Shown here: in pieces, positions 36,361 to 45,633 of the stretch
How positions within the stretch are numbered: the first letter of the stretch is position 1
Layout: each line of letters begins with the position of its first letter
Origin: Nitrosomonadaceae bacterium
GTDB taxonomy: Bacteria > Pseudomonadota > Gammaproteobacteria > Burkholderiales > Nitrosomonadaceae
Assembly: GCA_919902515.1 (NCBI GenBank)
Contig: CAKKRD010000018.1
Location: 1-64,000 of the forward strand
Length of the DNA stretch: 64,000 bases
Reading direction: 5' to 3'
Notes under the pieces: model-generated
What the model saw: the letters and a program-made list of their open reading frames with translations, nothing else
Databases searched by the model: none
What the model was told of the DNA's origin: nothing
Made by a program: the position numbers and the translations under genes

Positions 36361-37068
36361 ATGAAAAAAATTGCTGCCAATCGCCTTTCAGTGATTATTC
36401 CGGCACTGAATGAAGCGGGGGGAATTACAGCCATTCTTGCGGCAATACAACCGCTACGCGCGGCTGGGCACGAGGTCATTGTGGTGGATGGCGGCAGTCA
36501 TGACGAGACTGTCAGCCTGGCCGCGCCGCTGACCGACCGTATCATTCTCTGCGAACGCGGGCGCAGTCGGCAGATGAATGCTGGAGCCTTACAGGCAAGC
36601 GGGGATATTTTACTGTTTCTGCATGCGGATACCCGGTTGCCTGATGCCGCTGCGCATCTTGTCGGCAGCGGTCTGGCGCACAGCGGTAAATCCTGGGGCC
36701 GTTTCAATGTGCGGCTATCCGGTTGCCAGCCATTGCTGCGCATCGTCGAACGCATGATGAATCTGCGCTCGTACTTCACCGGTATCGCTACTGGTGATCA
36801 AGCCATTTTTGTCCGCCGCGAGGCGTTTCTTGCTGCAGGCGGTTTCTTCGACATCCCGTTAATGGAAGACATCGCCCTCAGCCGTTCTTTGAAGCGCACT
36901 TTCGGCAGGCCCCTCTGCTTGTCCACGCCAGTCACTACCTCCAGCCGGCGCTGGGAAGAGAACGGCATTCTGCGCACCATCTTGCTGATGTGGTGGCTGC
37001 GCCTGGCTTACTTCTTCGGCGTTGCGCCAGAGCGTCTGACCCAGCATTACACCCGGCGTGAGGCTTGA
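36361..37068 (+). CDS. Glycosyltransferase family 2, TIGR04283-type
   Basis: The protein has about 235 residues from the ATG at 36361. It has the GT-A pattern LSVIIPALNEAGGI, VIVVDGGSHDETV, and the donor/metal motif FLHADTRLP. The later GIATGDQAIFVRREAFLAAGGF fits this rSAM-associated group. It likely transfers a sugar unit within the arsenosugar-like pathway. This is inferred from neighbours. The stop overlaps the next gene by one base (TGATG). Confidence 0.82.
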   Translation: MKKIAANRLSVIIPALNEAGGITAILAAIQPLRAAGHEVIVVDGGSHDETVSLAAPLTDRIILCERGRSRQMNAGALQASGDILLFLHADTRLPDAAAHLVGSGLAHSGKSWGRFNVRLSGCQPLLRIVERMMNLRSYFTGIATGDQAIFVRREAFLAAGGFFDIPLMEDIALSRSLKRTFGRPLCLSTPVTTSSRRWEENGILRTILLMWWLRLAYFFGVAPERLTQHYTRREA

Positions 37069-37724
37069 TGTTGAAGCATGATACCACCTTGCTGGTATTC
37101 GCCAAGGCGCCGATTCCGGGGCAGGCTAAAACGCGCCTGATTCCGGCATTGGGCGGTGCCGGTGCTGCCGAGCTGCATGCGCGCCTGGCACGGCATACAT
37201 TGAAAAGCGCAGTAACAGCGAATATCGGCTCAGTGACGCTGTGGTGCGCCCCGGATGCCGCGCATCCTTTTTTTGCTGAATGTGTGCGTGAGTTTGAGGT
37301 TCAGCTACAGGTGCAACAGGGCGCAGATCTGGGCCAGCGCATGGCGCATGCGCTGGCTTGTGGATTGCACTCCGCCCGCCATGTTCTGCTGATCGGCACC
37401 GATTGCCCAACGCTCACTCCAGATACTTTGCGCGAGGTGGCGCGCCGGCTGCAAGAAGAATGCGCTGTGGTATTTGTGCCAGCGGAAGACGGCGGCTACG
37501 CGCTGGTAGGCGTACGCGATATGGCGCCGGCAATTTTCGACGGCATTGCCTGGGACAGTGAAACGGTGATGGCGCAGACCAGACTGAGTCTGTCGGCGCA
37601 AGACACCCTCTGGCAGGAGTTGGCGGTACAGGCTGATATTGACATTCCGCAAGACCTGCAGCGGCTGCAACACACCCATCCCGATCTGTTGCAAGGGATT
37701 ATCAACCTGGAGGTTGCCTTATGA
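37068..37724 (+). CDS. TIGR04282-type transferase (nucleotidyltransferase-like GT-A fold)
   Basis: The 218-residue protein has the FAKAPIPGQAKTRL start, then LLIGTDCPTLTP and the FVPAEDGGYALVGV motif typical of DUF2064/TIGR04282 proteins that accompany radical SAM enzymes. The fold is like CofC and other nucleotidyl or sugar-phosphate transferases. Its ATG shares one base with the preceding stop, and its own stop overlaps the next start (ATGA), so translation is chained. The substrate is unknown. Confidence 0.82.
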   Translation: MLKHDTTLLVFAKAPIPGQAKTRLIPALGGAGAAELHARLARHTLKSAVTANIGSVTLWCAPDAAHPFFAECVREFEVQLQVQQGADLGQRMAHALACGLHSARHVLLIGTDCPTLTPDTLREVARRLQEECAVVFVPAEDGGYALVGVRDMAPAIFDGIAWDSETVMAQTRLSLSAQDTLWQELAVQADIDIPQDLQRLQHTHPDLLQGIINLEVAL

Positions 37725-38293
37725 GTTATATCGAAACTCCATCTAAGCACCGTTTCCCGTGGTATGTCCGGCTGTTTCTTGCCAATCAACGGCGGCGCTA
37801 CGGTCGCGAGCTGGAACCGGCCCGGTTGTGGGCGCGTTCGCCCAAAGTATTCGTCGGGCTATCGCTGCTCTACGGTGCGCTGGACCGCAAATCTTCACCA
37901 ATCGAGCCGGCCTTGCGCACGCTGATCACGGTGCGTGTGTCACAGATCAACTGGTGCGCTTTCTGTGTTGACATCAATTCTGCCACTGGCCTCAAGCGTG
38001 GTCTCACTGAAGCACACTTGGCCGCCTTGCCGGAGTTTGAAAATTCCCCACTGTTCGATGCACGCGTCAAAGCAGCGTTGGCCTATGCCGAAGCTGTCAC
38101 TTACACCGATCGCCAGGTGGATACAGAGCTGATGGCGCGCCTTAAAAGTCAGTTCGATGACGATGCCATCATCGAACTGACTGCGCTGATTGCTTTTCAA
38201 AACCTCTCCAGCAAGTTCAACGCTGCACTGGATGTCGCGGCGCAAGGGTTCTGCCGTGCCTCTTCCGCCCCCGGTATTAACCACAAGAAATAG
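37721..38293 (+). CDS. Carboxymuconolactone decarboxylase/AhpD-like protein
   Basis: The 190-residue all-helical protein has the AhpD-type CxxC in NWCAFCVDINSATG, the redox pair used to reduce peroxiredoxin or other partners. The conserved His of active AhpD is replaced by Asp/Asn in this motif (CVDIN), so peroxidase-type activity may be altered. It closes the operon that begins with the flavoprotein. A thiol-reductant role in that pathway is inferred. Confidence 0.78.
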   Translation: MSYIETPSKHRFPWYVRLFLANQRRRYGRELEPARLWARSPKVFVGLSLLYGALDRKSSPIEPALRTLITVRVSQINWCAFCVDINSATGLKRGLTEAHLAALPEFENSPLFDARVKAALAYAEAVTYTDRQVDTELMARLKSQFDDDAIIELTALIAFQNLSSKFNAALDVAAQGFCRASSAPGINHKK

Positions 38294-38442
38294 AATTGCG
38301 CTCTGGAGTCATGGCAATGGGAAAGTTGCCCTAAAATTCAGGCACAGAGCCAACTTGCTTGCTGACATGCTGAAAACTTTACCTGAATCTTGTTCCTCAG
38401 CTATTATGAAAAGTAAGTTTCACAACCGCACAGGAGGAAAAG

Positions 38443-39492
38443 ATGACCGACATTAGCGCAATGCTGGGGGATGAAGCCGACAAACTTCTCAATCATGTGT
38501 GCCAAGGAATACCGAAAGATGGGTTGCATGTACCGGGGCCGGATTTCATCGACCGGGTGATGGTCGCGAGCGATCGCAAGCCGGGCGTATTGCGTAATCT
38601 GCAGGCGTTGTACAACCACGGACGCTTGGCGGGCAGCGGCTATTTGTCGCTGTTACCGGTGGATCAGGGCGTGGAGCATTCCGGCGGCGCCTCGTTTGCG
38701 CCCAACCCGATATTTTTCGACCCCGAAAACATTGCCAGACTTGCGATCGAAGGCGGCTGCAACGGCGTGGCTTCCACCCTCGGAGTGCTGGGGATAGTGG
38801 CGCGGCGCTATGCCTACAAGATTCCATTTGTTCTTAAAATCAACCATAACGAGTTGCTGACTTATCCCAACAAATATGACCAGACTCTGTTCGCCAGCGT
38901 GGATCAGGCTTTTGACATGGGCGCCTGCGCGGTTGGGGCGACGGTGTTTTTCGGTTCCGAGGAATCGCGCCGGCAGATCCAGGAAGTTTCCGAAGCATTC
39001 GCGCACGCGCATGAACTTGGCATGGTGACGATCCTGTGGGCCTACACGCGTAATGCGGCGTTCAAGACCGCGGACAAGGATTACCATGTCAGCGCCGATC
39101 TGACCGGTCAGGCCAACCACCTCGCAGTGACGATCGAAGCCGACATCGTCAAGCAGAAAATGGCCGAGAATAACGGCGGCTACAATGCGCTCAAGTTCGG
39201 CAAGACCAGCGCCAAGGTGTACAGCGAGCTCACCACCGACCATCCGATTGATCTGGTACGTTACCAGGTGGCGAACTGCTATATGGGGCGAATCGGCATG
39301 ATCAATTCCGGCGGCGAATCGGGCAAGGATGATTTACGCCAGGCGGTGCGCACCGCCGTGATCAACAAACGCGCCGGCGGCATGGGGTTGATTTCCGGAC
39401 GCAAGGCTTTCCAGAAGCCGTTTGCCGAAGGGGTGAAGTTGCTGAATGCGATTCAGGACGTGTATCTGTCACAAGACGTGACGGTCGCCTGA
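38443..39492 (+). CDS. fbaB: Class I fructose-bisphosphate aldolase (archaeal/DhnA type)
   Basis: The 349-residue enzyme cleaves fructose-1,6-bisphosphate by a Schiff base. Conserved parts are [24 protein letters not shown] (probable Schiff-base lysine region), [10 protein letters not shown], and the phosphate-binding end [19 protein letters not shown] lies seven bases before the ATG. It is set off by 149 bases from the operon upstream, and the next gene is convergent 5 bases beyond. It is probably a stand-alone glycolytic/gluconeogenic gene. Confidence 0.9.
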   Translation: MTDISAMLGDEADKLLNHVCQGIPKDGLHVPGPDFIDRVMVASDRKPGVLRNLQALYNHGRLAGSGYLSLLPVDQGVEHSGGASFAPNPIFFDPENIARLAIEGGCNGVASTLGVLGIVARRYAYKIPFVLKINHNELLTYPNKYDQTLFASVDQAFDMGACAVGATVFFGSEESRRQIQEVSEAFAHAHELGMVTILWAYTRNAAFKTADKDYHVSADLTGQANHLAVTIEADIVKQKMAENNGGYNALKFGKTSAKVYSELTTDHPIDLVRYQVANCYMGRIGMINSGGESGKDDLRQAVRTAVINKRAGGMGLISGRKAFQKPFAEGVKLLNAIQDVYLSQDVTVA

Positions 39493-39497
39493 GACTC

Positions 39498-40967
39498 CTA
39501 CTTGACGATTTTGATAATCTGGCCGGGCACCGGTTCACCGTCGGGATACTGGCCGTTGAACAGACGCAGGTAATTTTCCGCATTCTTGCCCAACGGGGAC
39601 TGGCTGGCCAGTTCGGCGTAGCTCAAGCCTTTCCCAGCGGTGATGGTTCTGATCGCGAGCGGTTTGATGGATTTACGTTCCGCTGCAGTAAGCGCCCGGA
39701 AGCTGTCGATCGCATTGCTGATCTCATCATGGTGCTGGTCAAACGCAGTGAGGGAAGCACCAACTCCAGCCAGCACGAAAGCCTGCTCGTTGTGGTAAAT
39801 CACCCCTGCGGTGAGAGGTCTGCCGTCGCGCGTGCTAGCAGTGACCAGCGCGGCGGGCAGGCCGTTGATGGTGGTAGTTGAAACTTCGTTGGAGACCCCC
39901 AGGTGAAAGCGCTGGCGGGCAAAATCAGTCGGCGAACCGCGCGGATTTTCGGTCAGACTCAACTCCATCAGCGCATCGCCTTGCGGGCTGATCGCCTGCA
40001 CCCTGTCTGGCTGGTTGCGGATGCGCCAGTTGGGCGGGAACGTTACACTGAACCCCAGTTCGCCATGCTGAAATGTGTTTTCGCGGATGATGCCGTGAGC
40101 AGAGCTGTCGCCGAAGATCATGCCTTCGGTTTGGCGCAGGAATTCTGCCCGGTAATCGTTCGCATTTGCTACGGCGAATTGTTTGGCCTCGTCAACGACT
40201 TCGTGCAAACGCGTATCGTTGTCCGGGTGGCTGGCGAAAATTCCATGATAACGGCGCGGTTCGCGTCCTTCCTGCGCAGCGACTTCGATATCGAATAGTT
40301 CCTGATTCTTGAGTACGCCGATGACCTTGATCATTGCCTGCGGGTCGTAGCCGCTACGTGCCAGGTATTCGGCGCCGAGACGGTCGGCTTCCAATTCATG
40401 TTCACGGCCGTAGCCTGAAAGAAGCACATTACCCATTATGCCCAAAGCACTTTGTCCAAGTTGTTGCCCGGCTGGTCCGATGTATTGCGACAGCAGCACA
40501 CCCAGAATCGCCGTGCCGACATTGGCGGCAGTAGCGGCGGTATATTGCTGCACCCCATGACGTGCTGTAACGTGGCCGATTTCATGTCCTAGCACGGCGG
40601 CGAGTTCTGCTTCTGAATTGAGATAAGCAATGATGCCGCGGGTAATGTAGACATAGCCGCCGGGCAGCGCGAAAGCATTTATCTGCGGGCTGTCGACCAC
40701 GGTAAAGTGATAATTGAGCTGCGGGCGATGGCTTTTTTTTGCGAGCTTCTGTCCGATTTTGTTGACATAACTTTGCAGAGTTGGTGAGTCGTAGACACCG
40801 TACTCCTTGCGTATATCGACATCGGCCTGCCGCCCGGTACGCATTTCCTCGGCTTCCGACATGAGAGTGAAATTCTGCCTGCCGGTAACCGGATTCACCG
40901 CGCAACCCGCAAACAGAAACAGGCTGGCGAGCAGGGTGGCGAGTCGGAGTGCGGCTGGAACTTGCAT
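39498..40967 (-). CDS. M48-family zinc metalloprotease, BepA/YfgC-like lipoprotein
   Basis: The 489-residue protein has a lipobox LFAGC near residue 22, then the protease domain with zinc motif HEIGHVTARHG (about 128-138) and downstream glutamate in ELEADRLGAEYLAR. The second half (about 270-489) is not TPR-like as in BepA. It has a TFPPNWRIRNQPD beta domain and a LysM-like end (AERKSIKPLAIRTITAGKGLSYAEL). It probably degrades misfolded outer-membrane proteins. It is convergent with the aldolase gene. Confidence 0.85.
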   Translation of the reverse strand: MQVPAALRLATLLASLFLFAGCAVNPVTGRQNFTLMSEAEEMRTGRQADVDIRKEYGVYDSPTLQSYVNKIGQKLAKKSHRPQLNYHFTVVDSPQINAFALPGGYVYITRGIIAYLNSEAELAAVLGHEIGHVTARHGVQQYTAATAANVGTAILGVLLSQYIGPAGQQLGQSALGIMGNVLLSGYGREHELEADRLGAEYLARSGYDPQAMIKVIGVLKNQELFDIEVAAQEGREPRRYHGIFASHPDNDTRLHEVVDEAKQFAVANANDYRAEFLRQTEGMIFGDSSAHGIIRENTFQHGELGFSVTFPPNWRIRNQPDRVQAISPQGDALMELSLTENPRGSPTDFARQRFHLGVSNEVSTTTINGLPAALVTASTRDGRPLTAGVIYHNEQAFVLAGVGASLTAFDQHHDEISNAIDSFRALTAAERKSIKPLAIRTITAGKGLSYAELASQSPLGKNAENYLRLFNGQYPDGEPVPGQIIKIVK

Positions 40968-40993
40968 GACGTTATTTTACCCGCCGAAAATAA

Positions 40994-41018
40994 AAAAGGC
41001 AGCTTCAAGCTGCCTTTT
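40994..41018 (-). terminator. Rho-independent terminator of rpmE
   Basis: A 12-bp perfect stem (AAAAGGCAGCTT and its complement) separated by one base ends in a T-run on the minus strand. It lies 23 bases after the rpmE stop. The A/T ends make it work in both directions. Confidence 0.85.
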
Positions 41019-41040
41019 CATGAGCGCGCAAACCGGTGCT

Positions 41041-41265
41041 TCAGGCTGCCGTCTGGCCTTCCGATTTTTTGCCGTATTTCTGGCGGAATTTCTCGACCCG
41101 CCCGGCAGTATCCACAATTTTCTGTTTGCCGGTATAGAACGGGTGACAGTTCGAGCACACTTCAACGTGCAAGGGCTTGCTCATGGTGGAACGGGTCTGG
41201 AAAGTGTTGCCGCAACTGCACGTCACGGCGATTTCCTGATAACTCGGGTGAATTTCTGCTTTCAT
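41041..41265 (-). CDS. rpmE: 50S ribosomal protein L31
   Basis: The 74-residue protein starts at ATG 41265. [20 protein letters not shown] begins the protein, and [20 protein letters not shown] follows. It is the zinc-containing (C+) form with four cysteines, as opposed to the C- paralogue used in zinc starvation. A longer frame to 41322 has no family match. A strong terminator follows, so it is the last gene of its transcript. Confidence 0.95.
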   Translation of the reverse strand: MKAEIHPSYQEIAVTCSCGNTFQTRSTMSKPLHVEVCSNCHPFYTGKQKIVDTAGRVEKFRQKYGKKSEGQTAA

Positions 41266-41349
41266 GGTTTGTATCCTTGATCTGTCTCCACCCAGCGAAC
41301 TGCGGAGCGGAAAGGCGCACATTATCCTTTAATCCGGAGGGGGTTGCAA

Positions 41350-42609
41350 CTATACGCGCCGCATCGAATCGAAGAAGTCGGCGTTGTTCTTGGTGACCTT
41401 GATTTTATCGAGCAGGAATTCCATTGCATCCATGTCGTCCATCGGGTAGAGCAGTTTGCGCAACACCCAGATTTTTTGCAGATCGTCCGCCTTGATCAGC
41501 AGCTCTTCCTTGCGTGTGCCGGAGCGGTTGACGTTGATTGCAGGGTAGGTGCGTTTTTCCGCCATACGCCGGTCAAGATGGATTTCCATGTTACCGGTGC
41601 CTTTGAATTCCTCATAGATCACATCATCCATGCGCGAGCCGGTATCGACCAGTGCAGTGGCGATGATGGTGAGAGAACCGCCTTCTTCAATGTTGCGGGC
41701 AGCACCAAAGAAACGTTTGGGGCGCTGCAGCGCATTGGCATCGACACCACCGGTCAGCACCTTGCCGGAGGCAGGCACCACGGTGTTGTATGCGCGTGCC
41801 AGACGCGTGATTGAATCCAGCAGTATCACCACATCCTTCTTGTGCTCTACCAGACGCTTGGCCTTCTCGATCACCATGTCTGCCACTTGCACATGACGCA
41901 CTGCGGGTTCGTCGAAGGTGGAAGAGATCACTTCGCCCCTGACCGAGCGGATCATCTCAGTTACCTCTTCCGGGCGTTCATCTATCAGCAACACCATCAG
42001 GATGACTTCGGGATGATTGGCCGCGATGGCATGCGCAATATGTTGCAGCATCACGGTTTTGCCGGATTTGGGGCTGGCTACCAGCAAGCCGCGCTGTCCC
42101 TTGCCGATGGGGGCAATGAGATCGATGATGCGGCCGGTGATGTTTTCCTCGGCTTTGATGTCGCGCTCAAGCTGCAATCGTTGGGTGGGGAACAGCGGGG
42201 TGAGGTTTTCAAACAGGATTTTGTGCTTGGAGTTTTCCGGTGGCTCGTTGTTGACCTTGTCCACTTTCACCAGCGCGAAGTAGCGTTCACCGTCCTTGGG
42301 GGTGCGGATTTCGCCATCTATCGAATCTCCGGTATGCAGATTGAAACGCCGGATCTGGCTGGGCGAAACGTAGATGTCGTCGGGTCCGGCCAGGTATGAG
42401 GTATCCGGTGATCTGAGGAAACCGAAACCATCCTGCAATACTTCCAGCGTACCTTCGCCAAAAATACTTTCTCCCTTGCGCGCCTGGTTTTTCAGCAAGG
42501 CAAAAATCAGATCCTGTTTTCGTAGCCGGTTGGCGCCATCGATTTCATTGGTAATAGCCATATCTACCAGTTCGGTGACATGGAGGTTCTTAAGGTCGGA
42601 TAGATGCAT
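41350..42609 (-). CDS. rho: Transcription termination factor Rho
   Basis: The protein has 419 residues from the ATG at 42609, the normal length; the frame to 42774 is an untranslated leader. The RNA-binding domain with cold-shock fold includes [18 protein letters not shown]. The ATPase has Walker [10 protein letters not shown], Walker [17 protein letters not shown] and the secondary RNA site GKGQRG. The hexamer moves along RNA and releases polymerase. The 150-base leader between trxA and rho is conserved in position in related bacteria and may allow autoregulation. Confidence 0.97.
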   Translation of the reverse strand: MHLSDLKNLHVTELVDMAITNEIDGANRLRKQDLIFALLKNQARKGESIFGEGTLEVLQDGFGFLRSPDTSYLAGPDDIYVSPSQIRRFNLHTGDSIDGEIRTPKDGERYFALVKVDKVNNEPPENSKHKILFENLTPLFPTQRLQLERDIKAEENITGRIIDLIAPIGKGQRGLLVASPKSGKTVMLQHIAHAIAANHPEVILMVLLIDERPEEVTEMIRSVRGEVISSTFDEPAVRHVQVADMVIEKAKRLVEHKKDVVILLDSITRLARAYNTVVPASGKVLTGGVDANALQRPKRFFGAARNIEEGGSLTIIATALVDTGSRMDDVIYEEFKGTGNMEIHLDRRMAEKRTYPAINVNRSGTRKEELLIKADDLQKIWVLRKLLYPMDDMDAMEFLLDKIKVTKNNADFFDSMRRV

Positions 42610-42757
42610 GGGCGGGAACTCGCAGGTGAAAAAACGTAGGGTGTAAAGCGTCAGAGAACGTTGGAGGGAGATGCTGATAGGACAGAACAGGAACCAGAAG
42701 CGGTGAGTCTGATGGTATTTCGCTTCAAGGGAACACTTGATTATAAGGTTAGCGGGT

Positions 42758-43084
42758 TTAGATATGGCTGTCAATAAATGCTGTCAACTGCGATTTGGAC
42801 AAAGCGCCAACTTTGGTCGCTTCAATGTTGCCGTTCTTGAACAGCATTAATGTGGGGATGCCACGGATGCCATATTTGGGCGGCGTTGCTTGATTCTCGT
42901 CAATGTTGAGCTTGGCTACTTTGAGGCGCCCGTCGTATTCCCTGGCTATTTCATCCAGGATGGGTGCGATCATTTTGCACGGCCCACACCATTCTGCCCA
43001 GTAGTCTACCAGCACGGGTATGGTTGACTGCAATACTTCGGTTTCAAATGTTCCGTCAGAGACGTAATGGATATGCTGGCTCAT
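42758..43084 (-). CDS. trxA: Thioredoxin 1
   Basis: The 108-residue protein has the active-site [13 protein letters not shown] and the cis-proline loop [11 protein letters not shown]. It reduces disulfides in the cytoplasm, for example in ribonucleotide reductase and methionine sulfoxide reductases. ATG 43084 follows AGGGTCC-like sequence; the longer frame to 43099 adds five residues only. It lies upstream of rho on the same strand, the common proteobacterial order. Confidence 0.95.
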   Translation of the reverse strand: MSQHIHYVSDGTFETEVLQSTIPVLVDYWAEWCGPCKMIAPILDEIAREYDGRLKVAKLNIDENQATPPKYGIRGIPTLMLFKNGNIEATKVGALSKSQLTAFIDSHI

Positions 43085-43358
43085 AGGGTCCTCATGCAAA
43101 TATTAATAGTAGTTGAATCAATAGTAGTCGACTGGTGAGATGCGGTAAAGCTGAGGTATATCGGTAATGGTATATCAGGATCGGTCGGAATAGATCTGTT
43201 GCAGAAGAACAATAAAAGCTGGATGTTTTGCATACTATCGAAAAAATGTGTGGAAGGGAAGCATTACATTACTGGTAGTTGATGATAGCAACACTTTCAA
43301 GAGCTCCAGTCAGGTCTCCGCTCTCGTCGCTGCTCAACAACCATGGTTCCCAGAGCGT

Positions 43359-45566
43359 TCACGCGCCCGCCATGCCGATGTGTCGCAGCAGCGCATCGAT
43401 TTTTGGTTCGCGTCCGCGGAATGCGATGAACGATTCCAGCGCTGGACGGCTCCCGCCCACTGCAAGAATTTCATCGCGAAAGCGCGCGCCGGTTTGGGTG
43501 TTGACTACCCTGCCCGTGCCGTTTTCCTCAAACAGACTGTAAGCGTCTGCAGACAATACCTCCGCCCACTTGTAGCTGTAATAACCCGCTGCATAGCCGC
43601 CGGCGAAGATATGCGAAAAACTGTTGGGAAAACGATTGAATTCTGGTGGAAAAATAACCGCAACCTGCTTACGGATTTTATCCAGCAATTGCAGCACCGT
43701 TTTCTCACCGCCCGGATCAAAGGCAGAATGCAGATGCATGTCGAACAGAGAAAATTCTATCTGGCGCAGGGCCTGGAGGCCGCTCTGAAAATTCTTCGCT
43801 GCCAGCATCTTATCGAACAGTTCCCGTAGCAGGGGCACGCCGCTATCCACATGCTGTGTCATATCGGCCAGCACTTCCCACTCCCAGCAGAAGTTTTCCA
43901 TAAACTGGCTGGGCAGTTCCACCGCATCCCATTCCACACCGTTGATGCCCGACACGCCCAGGTCTTCTACCTGAGTGAGCAGGTGGTGCAGGCCGTGACC
44001 GAACTCGTGGAATAAGGTTATGACTTCATGATGGGTGAACAGAGCAGGACGTATTTGTCCATTGAGATTGACGGGTGCAGCGAAATTGCAGGTGAGGTAG
44101 GCCACCGGTATCTGCACGCGTTGCTCGCCGCTTCCTTCAACTCCGATACGACGGCGGGAAATGGCATCGTCCATCCACGCACCGCCGCGCTTGCTGGGGC
44201 GCGCGTAGAGATCAATGTAAAATTGTCCGATCAATTTTCCTTTGGCGTCACTGATATGGAAAAATTTCACATCAGGATGCCACAGTTGAATACCGGCTGA
44301 TTCCTCTGCCGGCACAATGGTGATGCCGTAAAGATGCTCCACCAGTTTGAACATGCCCGGCAGCACCTTGGTTTCAGGGAAATACTGTTTCACTTCCTGA
44401 TCAGAGAATGCGTAGCGCTCAAGGCGCAGCTTCTCGCTGGCATAGGCCAAGTCCCATGATTCCAGGTTCTCCAGCCCCAGTTTATCCGCGGCAAACTGGC
44501 GCAACTCTTGCAGATCGCGCTCGGCGTAAGGCCTGGCTTTGGCGGCAAGCTCGCCAAGAAAGTCCAGTACCTGTTTGGGCGTGGTAGCCATTTTCGTTGC
44601 CAGTGACACCTCGGCGTAGCACTTGAATCCAAGCAGTTGCGCTTCCTCTTGGCGCAATGCAAGGATCTTGCCGATAAGCGGGGTATTATCCCAGTCCGCT
44701 ACATTACCGGAGGGTGGGGCAGGTGTGCCGATCTCGCTGGCGCGGGTAGAATAGGCGCGGTACATTTTCTCGCGCAGTGTGCGGGAGTCGGCGTACTGCA
44801 TGACCGGCTGGTAGGAAGGCGCGTGCAGCGTGAATTTCCAGCGGGCGCCACGACTCGTTACCGCAGAGCGGCCGTTCGCGGGAATGGCGTCCTGCCCCCG
44901 TTCCTGCCCTTGGCTCTGCTCTGCTCCTTGCCGTGTTGCGGGGGCAACGTCATCTTTTTCGGCAGCCTCCCTGGCCGTTTGCAGCACATCATCCGGAATG
45001 CCGGCTACTTCATCGGCGTTGTCGATGGTCAGCGAAAAACTATTGGTTGCATCCAGCAGGTTGTCGCTGAATCTGGCACAGAGCGCAGACAACTCTTCCT
45101 GAATGCGGAGAAAACGCTCCTTCTTTTCGGGCGGCAGTTCCGCCCCACCCAGGCGAAAATCGCGCAATTCGTTTTCAATTATCTTTTTGCGGGCACGGTT
45201 CAGATTTTCAAATTCCGGATCATTGCGCAGTTGTTTGAATTTTTCGAACAACACCTGGTCTTGCGCCAGTTCGGCGAAATACTGGGTGACCAGCGGCAGA
45301 TTGGCGTTGTACACCTCGCGCAATTCCGGGCTATTCATCACGGCGTTCAAGTGCGACACCTGTCCCCAGGCGCGCGACAGGCGCTCATTAGCGTCCTCCA
45401 TCGGTTGCACAAAATTCTGCCAGGTTGGTGCGGTATCATCGCTGCGTGCCTGGCCGACAGTCGCACGGCCAGCGGCCAGCAGTTGTTCTATCGCCGGGGT
45501 GATATGTTCGGTCCGGATGTCCGCAAAACGCGGTAGGCCGGAAAAATCGAGCAGGGGATTGGTCAT
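43359..45566 (-). CDS. prlC: Oligopeptidase A (M3 family metalloprotease)
   Basis: The 735-residue enzyme cleaves signal-peptide remnants and other short peptides in the cytoplasm. The zinc site HEFGHGLHHLLTQ is intact, with the third ligand in NGVEWDAVELPSQF. About 35 residues near 195-230 (DVAPATRQGAEQSQGQERGQ and beyond) are polar, low in complexity, and interrupt a region where the Escherichia enzyme runs directly into the lobe strand before PSYQPVM. The insertion makes it longer than the usual 680. AGGTT precedes the ATG. Confidence 0.92.
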   Translation of the reverse strand: MTNPLLDFSGLPRFADIRTEHITPAIEQLLAAGRATVGQARSDDTAPTWQNFVQPMEDANERLSRAWGQVSHLNAVMNSPELREVYNANLPLVTQYFAELAQDQVLFEKFKQLRNDPEFENLNRARKKIIENELRDFRLGGAELPPEKKERFLRIQEELSALCARFSDNLLDATNSFSLTIDNADEVAGIPDDVLQTAREAAEKDDVAPATRQGAEQSQGQERGQDAIPANGRSAVTSRGARWKFTLHAPSYQPVMQYADSRTLREKMYRAYSTRASEIGTPAPPSGNVADWDNTPLIGKILALRQEEAQLLGFKCYAEVSLATKMATTPKQVLDFLGELAAKARPYAERDLQELRQFAADKLGLENLESWDLAYASEKLRLERYAFSDQEVKQYFPETKVLPGMFKLVEHLYGITIVPAEESAGIQLWHPDVKFFHISDAKGKLIGQFYIDLYARPSKRGGAWMDDAISRRRIGVEGSGEQRVQIPVAYLTCNFAAPVNLNGQIRPALFTHHEVITLFHEFGHGLHHLLTQVEDLGVSGINGVEWDAVELPSQFMENFCWEWEVLADMTQHVDSGVPLLRELFDKMLAAKNFQSGLQALRQIEFSLFDMHLHSAFDPGGEKTVLQLLDKIRKQVAVIFPPEFNRFPNSFSHIFAGGYAAGYYSYKWAEVLSADAYSLFEENGTGRVVNTQTGARFRDEILAVGGSRPALESFIAFRGREPKIDALLRHIGMAGA

Positions 45567-45633
45567 GCTAACCTGTGAAGGGTGATTTCAACTGTGTCAG
45601 TTGAGAGAAACAGATGGGTGCCACGACGAGGGG

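Noticed and set aside
44637-45536. 299-codon plus-strand frame opposite prlC
   Set aside because: Antisense to a conserved metallopeptidase; no recognisable domain.
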